This document shows positions 1 to 6,706 of a DNA stretch of 7,791 bases, one piece after another. The notes under the pieces are model-generated. The model was not told where the DNA came from, did not search any database, and saw nothing but the letters and a program-made list of their open reading frames with translations. Origin of the DNA: Euryarchaeota archaeon UBA19. Lineage in GTDB: Archaea > Thermoplasmatota > Poseidoniia > Poseidoniales > Thalassarchaeaceae. The first letter of the stretch is position 1, and each line of letters begins with the position of its first letter. The DNA lies in NCBI GenBank assembly GCA_002502175.1, contig DAPQ01000017.1, positions 1 through 7,791 on the forward strand, read 5' to 3'. The position numbers and the translations under genes are program-made.

Positions 1-935
1 CCTAATTTATCCATTATCAAGAGGAAAATATCTTCTAAATCTGGCTCGTATTCCTGTAACTCCCGAATTTGGACTTCCGATTTAGCGGCAATAGAAATGA
101 TTCTTTCAATTGTATTCTCATCCTCGATGGTTACTCTCATGACTCTGCCCATTCGTCTAACTTTCAGGCCATTTGAAATCAAGGCTTGTTCCATTTTTGA
201 GGCTCCACCCCAAATTACTGCCTCGACCTCTTTTTCAATCTGATTCGCAAGGTCTGCAATCGGCCTGTTGACTACAATTTGACCATTGTGAATCATAACA
301 ACACGGTCGCATACCTCCTGAACATCATCCATGACGTGGCTGGACATCAGAACGGTACCACCTCCCTCATCAACAGTCCTTCTGAGCGTCTTTAGCATGA
401 ATTCCCTAGAGCGTTGATCAAGTCCGTTGGTTGGCTCGTCACAGATTAGAATCTCCGGGTCATGAACGATTGCGCAAGCAAGTTTGGTCGCCTGTTTCAT
501 TCCGGTACTGAACGACTCAATCTTCCTATATCTTTGATCTCTGAGACCAACATATTCCAACACCTCGTGGGCTCTCTGCATTGCTGCAGCTGGATTCATT
601 CCCAAAAGTTCGCCAGCGTATCGTACCTGATCAATTGCATTCAAGTCAGGATCTAATGAGTCATATTCAGGCATATAGCCAATCCTTGATCGAATTATAT
701 CTCCCTGGGTTTTGATGTCATAGCCGAGAACACTACCTTCCCCAGATGTGGTCGTAATCAATCCTAGAATGCACTTGAAGAAAGTCGACTTACCAGCGCC
801 GTTTGGCCCTAGGATTCCAATTGCACCTTGTGGAATCTGGACATCTACATCTTCGAGGGCAAGGTGTGGCCCGTACATCTTGCGTAAATCACGCGTTTCG
901 ATGACGAATCCCTCACTCAACAAATCGACTCCCAC
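1..935 (-). CDS. ABC transporter ATP-binding protein (3' end beyond window)
   Basis: This is the cytoplasmic ATPase subunit of an ABC transporter, probably of the ABC-2/CcmA/NatA-like export class. The open frame continues through the left window edge. Counting from the GTG start, Walker A (GPNGAGKST) is at residues 43-51, a Q-loop region with YMPEY at 87-91, a variant signature FSTGMKQ at 142-148, Walker B ILICDEP at 162-168, a D-loop (GLD) at 171-173 and the H-loop His at 200. After about residue 220 there is a non-ATPase C-terminal region, and the last visible residues (LEDIFLLIMDKL) look like the usual end of this family, so little is probably missing. A GTG at 935 is chosen because AGGGAG lies 6 bases before it; TTG at 923 is an alternative. 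An in-frame stop lies further upstream. The membrane partner is not visible and may lie beyond the edge. The substrate cannot be told. Confidence 0.9.
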   Translation of the reverse strand, partial: MGVDLLSEGFVIETRDLRKMYGPHLALEDVDVQIPQGAIGILGPNGAGKSTFFKCILGLITTTSGEGSVLGYDIKTQGDIIRSRIGYMPEYDSLDPDLNAIDQVRYAGELLGMNPAAAMQRAHEVLEYVGLRDQRYRKIESFSTGMKQATKLACAIVHDPEILICDEPTNGLDQRSREFMLKTLRRTVDEGGGTVLMSSHVMDDVQEVCDRVVMIHNGQIVVNRPIADLANQIEKEVEAVIWGGASKMEQALISNGLKVRRMGRVMRVTIEDENTIERIISIAAKSEVQIRELQEYEPDLEDIFLLIMDKL

Positions 936-939
936 TGAC

Positions 940-956
940 GACTCCCTAGGGGAGTC
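940..956. repeat. 7-bp perfect inverted repeat before the ABC gene
   Basis: GACTCCC and GGGAGTC are separated by only three bases, in the 86-base gap between the tgtA stop and the ABC start. On the minus strand the right arm contains the GGGAG that would serve as ribosome binding site for the GTG start at 935, so the hairpin could mask translation initiation, or it could be a protein-binding dyad. There is no following T-run, so it does not look like a terminator. Confidence 0.5.
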
Positions 957-1021
957 GGCTGGATGTGAGCGCCTGAATCACTTGAATGAATCCCCGTCGC
1001 AATTGCCGTTGCATCGTAGGA

Positions 1022-3184
1022 TTACTTCAATGCTCCATCTCGAACCTTGACTGCAATACCTTTGTCGAAGAATGCCATATCATCGGCAGTTGCATTAGCC
1101 ACTCCATGTGCTACCAATTCGCCTTTGCTGCTAACAACCAAACATGGCTGGCCTACGATAAGGTGGGAATCAGCACCGAGAACAAAGCCATGAATTACAT
1201 TCCGTCCTTTTCCAACAAACGGAATCGCATCATCCATCAACAAAACACGAGCTACGCCCGGATGGTCCAACTCGCTCGATGTTTCACCCTCGTCAAATCT
1301 AGGCGGCGAAGTTGGATTCAATTGATGTAATCTTTCTGCGCCAGCCAAGGTTAGGGATAGAGCACCATCTTGCAAACGAGGGGATAAGCAATGTACTCCT
1401 TCAAAGTTGATGTTCACCATACGGTCAGTACGAGATCGACGAACGGTCATTTTCTTGGTAAAATCACAAGAATCGGTGGGTGAGATCCCACAAAATAAGG
1501 ATAATTTGTCGACGATTGTACAGCGGTCAATCCAGTCACGAATTTTGGTTCGATTTTCACCGCCTGCTACTTCCTCCGGATCAGGTTGACAAACATGGAT
1601 ATCCAGAGGTAAATCCGCAACCCCAAGATCTTCCAACCAAGCATCGATTTCATCCTCATCAAGGATCATATTCCAGAGGTGTTCTGGACACTCGACATGA
1701 CACCATGGTGATACATCTTCAAGGGAGAATGGGATTAGACCAACAGGAGTTGAAATTAGTATGATTGAACGTGGTTCTTCCTCTAGTGCTGAAATCGCTG
1801 AACCTAATGCAGAATCGCGCCATGGAGGCGCTGCTCCAGATAGAATTACCACTCTTTCAGCAGCATCATTTGAGCCATCCCACCAAGAACCTGGGCGTCT
1901 CCATCTCATAGCCAATAAGGCATTCAAATGAAGTAGATGTGGACGACTATCAATATCGTCGGAAAATTGCTCAGCGGAACCTCGGACTGGGTTGGTAGAG
2001 GCTATCGTTCTGAGAGCGCTTTCAGCAACAGGCCCTTCGTCTGTTTCTTGCAATTGGTCTAGGACCCATTCGAAGGCCTCTCGAAGTCTAGAATTTGCAT
2101 GACTTCGTTGCTCAGCCAATTGCCAAATTGTTCCGTTTCTTACAGCCTCTCTACATCTCGCTAGTTCTGCTTGAGTCACCTCTAGGTTGTGGTGAGCCAA
2201 GAGGGTTGAACGCTCATCCCTTTCCATCTCACGAACTTCATTTGGAGTGTATGGAAATAGTGCTGAAGAACTATGAGGCCATTCAGTCAAATCTCCCAAT
2301 TTGACTGTTCCATTTGGAGTCAATAATCTGTCATCTCTTGCAAATAAAGCGTAGGCTGCGGAATCGAAGAGGTCTACACCTAGAGCAATGCACATAGGGA
2401 ATAGAATTGGATGACCGCAACCAAACATGTGAATTGGTCGATTTGGTGGAATTGTAGACCGAGCAGAAAGAAGGATGCGAAATAATTCTAGATACCTTTG
2501 TTTTTCCATCAGAGGCACTATACCACCAATTGGGTGTACTGCAAAGCCTCTATGCTCTCCTGAAACTTCTCCCATCAAAGCGCCGGCTTGAGCCCTTAGG
2601 TCATCGTGAAGACCCCCTTGAACAGGTCCATTCAGGAGCATCTCTTCCCCAGCGGTATTCAGTGAAATCAATGCGCGATTTGCTGTTTCTTCTACCGCAT
2701 GCTCAAGTTCTTCTCGCGACATATCGGGTCGGCCGAATACATCTAGCATAGTGCCGATATCTACTCCGATTTTCTTTTGAAAATCGACTATCTCTTCGAC
2801 ACCAACCTCTACATCACCATAAACATAGGATTGGAAAGTTCCAGAATCTGTTACAATCACCCCTGGGAAATCTAGCAAGGAATGTATTCCATTTTCAAGA
2901 GCAGGTTCACGCAACTTGTCGTGTTTCCAAGTGACGTAGGAGTTCGTAATTAGGCCATTCACTCGATATTTTTCCCACATCTCTCGGGGTTCAATGGTAC
3001 GAATATTGGGATTAATCACAGGTAGTAACATTGGAGTTTCTAGAATCCCGTGTCTTGTGAATAACTTACCCAGCCTAGCGGCCCCATCCCTCACTGTAAC
3101 CTCGAACTTACCGAGGTCCTGATCGCGACAGGGTTCTGGATCTGGCCGCTTACTCACAACCCTGCTGCGAAGCGCTTCGGTCAT
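1022..3184 (-). CDS. tgtA: Archaeal tRNA-guanine transglycosylase, zinc motif lost, with PUA domain
   Basis: Archaeal TGT swaps guanine-15 of tRNA for preQ0, the first tRNA step of archaeosine synthesis. The N-terminal catalytic barrel spans about residues 25-385. It holds TDSGTFQ (Asp113, general acid/base position) and VDLFDSAAY (Asp274, nucleophile position), plus HMFGCGHP and FARDDRLLTPNGT, all typical of the family. The family's CxCxxC zinc ligands are replaced in register by His-Ser-Ser-Ser-Ala-Leu near residues 304-309, although the following His (LAHHN) remains. A middle region (about 400-560) contains TPVGLIPFSLED, resembling the ArcS core but without its PC-x3-KPY motif. A C2-like region follows (about 562-630), then a PUA domain (about 642-716) for tRNA binding. 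At 720 residues it is longer than the classical roughly 580-residue enzyme. The ATG at 3184 is chosen: it shares one base with the upstream stop (TGATG) and has GAGG 4 bases before it. A TTG at 3187 is possible. The family call is firm; activity without zinc is uncertain. Confidence 0.9.
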   Translation of the reverse strand: MTEALRSRVVSKRPDPEPCRDQDLGKFEVTVRDGAARLGKLFTRHGILETPMLLPVINPNIRTIEPREMWEKYRVNGLITNSYVTWKHDKLREPALENGIHSLLDFPGVIVTDSGTFQSYVYGDVEVGVEEIVDFQKKIGVDIGTMLDVFGRPDMSREELEHAVEETANRALISLNTAGEEMLLNGPVQGGLHDDLRAQAGALMGEVSGEHRGFAVHPIGGIVPLMEKQRYLELFRILLSARSTIPPNRPIHMFGCGHPILFPMCIALGVDLFDSAAYALFARDDRLLTPNGTVKLGDLTEWPHSSSALFPYTPNEVREMERDERSTLLAHHNLEVTQAELARCREAVRNGTIWQLAEQRSHANSRLREAFEWVLDQLQETDEGPVAESALRTIASTNPVRGSAEQFSDDIDSRPHLLHLNALLAMRWRRPGSWWDGSNDAAERVVILSGAAPPWRDSALGSAISALEEEPRSIILISTPVGLIPFSLEDVSPWCHVECPEHLWNMILDEDEIDAWLEDLGVADLPLDIHVCQPDPEEVAGGENRTKIRDWIDRCTIVDKLSLFCGISPTDSCDFTKKMTVRRSRTDRMVNINFEGVHCLSPRLQDGALSLTLAGAERLHQLNPTSPPRFDEGETSSELDHPGVARVLLMDDAIPFVGKGRNVIHGFVLGADSHLIVGQPCLVVSSKGELVAHGVANATADDMAFFDKGIAVKVRDGALK

Positions 3185-4959
3185 CAATCCTCGCTCGCGC
3201 GAGAGATGACCGTAAGTCTCACTTGACCGTTCTCAAGACACATTTCAACCGAGTCCCCATCATTGATTGCTAGAGTCGGATCATCATCAAAACCATGGGC
3301 ATAAGGAAGGGCCAAAAGGCTAGCAGCTGGAAGAGTAAGTGGACAAACGTCTCGATTGATAATTCCCTTCGGACCTTTACCCGTGTAAATCAAACCCATG
3401 AGCACGAATGGAGCAACTGTGGAGCCAGAACCTTTCGGATAGATTAGGATTGTATCTTCAATTGGCACACCATCTAGAGGGTGTCCTGGTTCTTCGATTA
3501 CACCCGAATCCCTATTGACATATCCCAGATACGTGATTGGCACATCAGTAACCATTGCTTTCCCGGTAATTTTCCAATCTGTCTGACTAGGAAGGCCATT
3601 CCCATAGAGAGTTACCGAACTGGTTTGATGAGTTTTATTTGAGGCTAGAGGTTTTGCTTTCTTTCCATCCAATACAGGGCGTGGACCTTCTGACAATGTT
3701 GGATTGAACGCATGAGCGACACACTCTTGGATTGGTGCGACACTTGTTGGTAAACGATTCAAACCACTCTTGAGATAATGTTCTGCTTTCAGTGAATTTG
3801 TAAGTATGTGATTGTATTTTGAGCGATTGTAAGGAGTAACCTCCGGGCAGGTATCTTTCAGAACTAAGGCGCCTGCTTCCTCTAACAAATCTACAGTTCC
3901 ATCGGCTTGCAGCAATTCGTAATTGTAGCCACTTGTGAAAACCCAAAGACGACTATCTTGGATTTTCTGACCTAATTCCATGTGGGAGCGAACTGCGGCT
4001 GCAGTCGCTCTTGCCTCACCAACACTTGCTTGAGGACAACCAATTACTACGAGGTCAACAGTGCCGGTTGGAGCCAACTCAGCATATCTTTCTGCTAGGT
4101 CATTTTCAGCAAAGATAAGTTCGCCTTCGAATTGAGTTACTTCCGGAGCTTCTCCAGTTAGTCCATCAGCCCAGAGCATTGGACAACCATAGTTCGCGGC
4201 GGCTGCAGTCAATGCCTTGCGCTCCTCAAATCCTGCGTTAGTTGGTAAGCCAACTATTCTAGGCATGAATCCCCAAGGAAGATTCCATTCCGGTTTGATT
4301 TGCATTCCAATCCAGTCACCTAGTACCGACCAATCAGCAAGATTCTCCATCGAAGCTTCGACTGTGACTAGAATATTCGGAATTCGATTCGATTCGATAT
4401 GGAGCCCCCATAACGGAGCCCAACCAGTTAGAGCAGTTGCTAGAGCAGATAGCCCAGATTCGCGGTTCGTCATTAAAGAAGTATAGGAGTTAGAGTAACA
4501 GACAGCATTCGATTCAGCCCAAGAACCGATGCCGGATTCCATTTCAACTCCACGATCATATGGGGTACAGGAAAGCGTGGCATCTATTCCTAATTCTGAG
4601 TAAGCCTGGATAATTTCGAATTGATATTCGAGGAAATTTTCATGATCGATCCCCATTTCTTCAATCTGTTCTCTATCGCAACCTGCTGAATTCAATGTGG
4701 TTGGAATGGATACCGTACCATCTGGGTCTCCGGAGAGGTCAGAAAGGAAGCGCCTCAAACCATGCCCACCAGTGATTACGCTGACGCCAGATACGTGAGC
4801 ATGGGCGCATTGGGTGAACTCGGATGCTCCAGCAGATGCGGCCAAATCCACAACCAATCTTGCAGCCTTTTGTTTAGTGGGGCCATGCTCTGCGTCGAGC
4901 ATCGATTGTAGTTCAGGAGGTATCTCCACGCTTAAGCCGCGACGGCGACACTCCTTCAA
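3184..4959 (-). CDS. Aconitase X family dehydratase, large and small parts fused
   Basis: This is an aconitase-superfamily dehydratase (AcnX, formerly DUF521 plus DUF126). Known members are archaeal phosphomevalonate dehydratase of the modified mevalonate pathway and bacterial cis-3-hydroxyproline dehydratase. Residues 11-425 form the large catalytic part. It contains TTLNSAGCD (Cys94), LSCTPYDRG (Cys131), WAESNAV (147-153), IGCPQAS (Cys308) and DTCPEVTPYN (Cys371), then HILTNSLKAEHY; the conserved cysteines are candidate Fe-S or iron ligands. A linker (about 426-447) leads to the small swivelling domain (448-591) with IYPKGSGST (506-514), the family's phosphate/carboxylate-binding serine loop, and HPLDGVPIEDT. 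Archaeal phosphomevalonate dehydratase is usually two separate subunits, so the fusion is notable. The start is uncertain: TTG at 4959 gives 591 residues, and GTG at 4929 gives 581 and begins where family similarity begins. Neither has a good ribosome binding site. It overlaps tgtA by one base, so the two are probably cotranscribed. Isoprenoid function is inferred, not shown. Confidence 0.88.
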   Translation of the reverse strand: MKECRRRGLSVEIPPELQSMLDAEHGPTKQKAARLVVDLAASAGASEFTQCAHAHVSGVSVITGGHGLRRFLSDLSGDPDGTVSIPTTLNSAGCDREQIEEMGIDHENFLEYQFEIIQAYSELGIDATLSCTPYDRGVEMESGIGSWAESNAVCYSNSYTSLMTNRESGLSALATALTGWAPLWGLHIESNRIPNILVTVEASMENLADWSVLGDWIGMQIKPEWNLPWGFMPRIVGLPTNAGFEERKALTAAAANYGCPMLWADGLTGEAPEVTQFEGELIFAENDLAERYAELAPTGTVDLVVIGCPQASVGEARATAAAVRSHMELGQKIQDSRLWVFTSGYNYELLQADGTVDLLEEAGALVLKDTCPEVTPYNRSKYNHILTNSLKAEHYLKSGLNRLPTSVAPIQECVAHAFNPTLSEGPRPVLDGKKAKPLASNKTHQTSSVTLYGNGLPSQTDWKITGKAMVTDVPITYLGYVNRDSGVIEEPGHPLDGVPIEDTILIYPKGSGSTVAPFVLMGLIYTGKGPKGIINRDVCPLTLPAASLLALPYAHGFDDDPTLAINDGDSVEMCLENGQVRLTVISRASED

Positions 4960-5034
4960 TTCGTTGGAATCTATGATTTGAAGTGGCCAAAATTTTAAGG
5001 TTATTTGAAGATGAAATTTTATTTCTAATTTAGC

Positions 5035-5065
5035 ACTAATAATTTCAAATACCGCGCTTATTAGT
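5035..5065. promoter_or_regulatory. Candidate NikR-like operator, copy 1 (CobW-like gene)
   Basis: ACTAATAA (5035-5042) and TTATTAGT (5058-5065) form a perfect 8-bp inverted repeat with 15 bases between the arms; arm centres are 22-23 bp apart depending on the arm length counted (22 for the 7-bp core arms). The same dyad with the same spacing occurs at 7157-7187. Known NikR operators have two inverted half-sites with centres 22 bp apart. The right arm abuts the TATA region of the CobW-like gene, so a bound protein could block or recruit TBP/TFB. Binding by the regulator encoded at 6707-7132 is inferred. Confidence 0.6.
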
Positions 5066-5068
5066 TTT

Positions 5069-5078
5069 CATTAAATAG
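5069..5078 (+). promoter_or_regulatory. TATA-box candidate of the CobW-like gene
   Basis: CATTAAATAG fits the archaeal TATA consensus and directly follows the dyad. The matching position before znuA reads TATTATATAG. The spacing predicts a transcript start about 20-25 bases further on, shortly before the GTG at 5109 or the ATG at 5118. That the preceding TTTT is also conserved between the two copies suggests a shared promoter architecture. Confidence 0.55.
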
Positions 5079-5117
5079 ATTTCAATATCGCCGACGTTTT
5101 GTAATTGAGTGAGACCT

Positions 5118-6302
5118 ATGAGTAGCAGCGAAAATAATTCACGAATTCCGGTAACAGTATTGACAGGGTTTTTGGGATCAGGAAAGACAACTCTGTTGAA
5201 CCATATTCTTACAAGTACAGAGCACAATATGAAATTCGCAGTAATTGAAAATGAATTCGGAGATATCGGAATTGACGAGAATATCATCGTTGAGAGTTCA
5301 GAAGAGAGTATTATCGAAGTCATGAATGGTTGCATTTGCTGTACTGTCAGAGGCGACCTGACAGAATTGTTAGATGATATGTATCACAGAGTCAAAGATT
5401 TTGATGGAGTACTTATCGAAACTACAGGCCTTGCAGACCCTGCTCCTGTGGCTCAGACATTCTTCGTTGATGAGAGAGTGACTAAACGATACAAATTAGA
5501 TGGAATAATTACCGTGGTTGATGCCAAACACATTATTCCGAGAATAGAGGAAGAAAAGCCAGAAGATGTAGAAAATGAGGCAGTTGAGCAACTAGCCTTT
5601 GCAGATAGAATATTGTTGAATAAAATCGATTTGGTATCCGATAAGGAGATTCAAGAAGTAGAACGAAAAATCAAATCAATCAACGGTTCAGCGCCAATAT
5701 TCCACACCGAAAATAGTCTTATTGACCCAAAGGAATTAATCAACATAGGGTCCTTTGATTTGGAGAAAACGCTCGAGATGGACCCCGAATTCCTAGACAC
5801 CGATGCTGAGCATGAGCACGATCAAAGAGTTACTTCAACAAGTTCCAAGTTCGAAGGCGAATTAAACGTGAACAAACTTGAGAGGTGGATAGGAAATTTG
5901 ATGCAAACTAAGGCAGAAGATCTCTTCCGTTACAAAGGCGTTCTCGCTGTGAAAGGAATGGAACAAAAATTTGTATTTCAGGGCGTTCATATGCTCTTCG
6001 GAGGGAGCTTTAGCGAAGATATTGGCCTATGGAAAGAAGGGGAAAAGCGAGAGTGTAGATTTGTGTTCATAGGTCGTGACTTAGACCATGAAGAATTACA
6101 ACAAGGTTTGATGGATTGTAAGGCTGAAGAACTACGATTCAGCGAAGGAGATTTTGTGTTCGCAAACGTTGGAGAATTCAGAAAAGGTAGAATTCTGAAA
6201 TGCTGGGACCAGGGCAACCCCTACAGAGTTGAAATCCAAGATGAAGAAAGAACCAATGTCTGGGTTCCAATTGACAACAACGATTTTGTTCGCGCAGCCT
6301 GA
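5118..6302 (+). CDS. CobW/COG0523 metallochaperone GTPase with C-terminal SH3-like extension
   Basis: Members of this G3E GTPase family deliver zinc, cobalt or other metals to client proteins in the cytoplasm. Counting from the ATG, Walker A (GFLGSGKTT) is at 17-25, ENEFGDIGID at 44-53, the metal-binding CxCC motif (CICC) at 72-75, IETTGLADP at 100-108 and the guanine-specificity NKID at 168-171. A short His/acid patch (AEHEHD) at 230-235 precedes the CobW C-terminal domain (about 244-338: LNVNKLERWI, RYKGVLAVKG, QGVHMLFGG). The last 55 residues (about 340-394: EGDFVFANVG, GRILKCWD, NPYRVEIQDE, VWVPID) are outside the usual family end and look like a small beta-barrel SH3/Tudor-like domain. 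The ATG at 5118 is chosen; GTG at 5109 would add three residues. The downstream ferredoxin gene is 34 bases away on the same strand. A shared promoter motif with znuA points to zinc, but cobalt or nickel are not excluded. Confidence 0.9.
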   Translation: MSSSENNSRIPVTVLTGFLGSGKTTLLNHILTSTEHNMKFAVIENEFGDIGIDENIIVESSEESIIEVMNGCICCTVRGDLTELLDDMYHRVKDFDGVLIETTGLADPAPVAQTFFVDERVTKRYKLDGIITVVDAKHIIPRIEEEKPEDVENEAVEQLAFADRILLNKIDLVSDKEIQEVERKIKSINGSAPIFHTENSLIDPKELINIGSFDLEKTLEMDPEFLDTDAEHEHDQRVTSTSSKFEGELNVNKLERWIGNLMQTKAEDLFRYKGVLAVKGMEQKFVFQGVHMLFGGSFSEDIGLWKEGEKRECRFVFIGRDLDHEELQQGLMDCKAEELRFSEGDFVFANVGEFRKGRILKCWDQGNPYRVEIQDEERTNVWVPIDNNDFVRAA

Positions 6303-6325
6303 AACTGTCCTAAACTTCCAAACTT

Positions 6326-6330
6326 AGGTG
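6326..6330 (+). promoter_or_regulatory. Ribosome binding site that fixes the ferredoxin start
   Basis: AGGTG complements the 16S 3' end and lies 6 bases before the ATG at 6337. It overlaps the alternative GTG start at 6328, which makes the ATG the better choice and shows that this organism uses Shine-Dalgarno initiation for an internal operon gene. Confidence 0.6.
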
Positions 6331-6336
6331 TTTTTC

Positions 6337-6705
6337 ATGTCTGCTGATGTTATTGTCTGTAGTGGGTGTTGTTGCGGAAATTTACAGAAGGGACACGATG
6401 AAGTTCCAATTGATTTTTTGCAGGAATTGTGGCAGAAAAATCAACTTGAAGATAATGTGAAACTAACTATTTCTGGTTGCCTTGGCCCCTGTAGCAAGAG
6501 AAATGTTGCTGTAGTAAAAACAAATCAGGGGTTGATTTGGTTAGGTGGTCTTAGTAGTCAGGATCAATACGAGACTTTAGCAGACTGGGCATCTGAATAC
6601 TCAAAATTTGATTCAGATACCAACATTCTTGGAGGCCTAGAACGTCTGCAATTTAAGCACGAAAAAGAGTTGAAACTGAGTCAACCTAGGTTACATAATG
6701 AATAA
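6337..6705 (+). CDS. (2Fe-2S) thioredoxin-like ferredoxin domain protein, CobW-associated
   Basis: This is a small soluble protein of 122 residues with the cysteine pattern of thioredoxin-fold [2Fe-2S] ferredoxins. CSGCCCGN (Cys8, 11, 12, 13) lies at the N-terminus and GCLGPC (Cys48, Cys52) after an alpha/beta stretch, followed by SKRNVAVV and LIWLGGL. The layout closely resembles stand-alone bacterial (2Fe-2S) ferredoxin-domain proteins that start CRGCCCG and contain CLGPC; I recall these lying near CobW-type GTPases. The C-terminal tail (about 90-122, charged, with HEKELKLSQPRLHNE) has no recognised motif. The gene follows the CobW-like GTPase by 34 bases, so the two are probably one operon. 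It may serve metal handling or electron transfer in the same process. The exact partner is unknown. Its stop is one base from the stop of the convergent regulator gene. Confidence 0.8.
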   Translation: MSADVIVCSGCCCGNLQKGHDEVPIDFLQELWQKNQLEDNVKLTISGCLGPCSKRNVAVVKTNQGLIWLGGLSSQDQYETLADWASEYSKFDSDTNILGGLERLQFKHEKELKLSQPRLHNE

Positions 6706-6706
6706 T

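Larger units (their letters stand above)
4960..5117. promoter_or_regulatory. Divergent intergenic region (aconitase X / CobW-like GTPase)
   Basis: This AT-rich spacer of 158 bases separates two divergently read genes. On the plus side it carries the dyad operator candidate and TATA box listed separately. On the minus side a TTAAAATTTT stretch around 4989-4999 is a weak TATA candidate for the aconitase X gene and would place the transcript start close to the TTG at 4959. No Shine-Dalgarno sequence precedes either gene, so short-leader or leaderless transcripts are likely. Confidence 0.5.

Noticed and set aside
748..1330. Open frames on the plus strand across the ABC gene start and tgtA 3' end (748-1050 and 986-1330)
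   Set aside because: They lie mostly antisense to strongly recognisable coding sequence, overlap one another and show no family-like motifs.
3194..3203. CTCGCGCGAG palindrome near the end of aconitase X
   Set aside because: Ten bases inside coding sequence (Ser-Arg-Ala-Ser codons); no second copy seen and no reason to assign a role.
3635..3946. 103-codon frame on the minus strand within aconitase X
   Set aside because: It is a frame-shifted shadow of the aconitase X reading frame, which carries conserved motifs throughout this stretch.
5045..5335. 96-codon minus-strand frame over the CobW-like gene start and its promoter
   Set aside because: Antisense to Walker A and other conserved CobW motifs; the frame would also read through the operator and TATA region, and the translation resembles nothing.
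6302..6325. CCTAA/TTAGG inverted pair and repeated AAACTT between the CobW-like and ferredoxin genes
   Set aside because: Arms are only 5 bp with a 10-base gap in a 34-base spacer; it has neither a T-run nor similarity to the operator dyads, so chance is likely.
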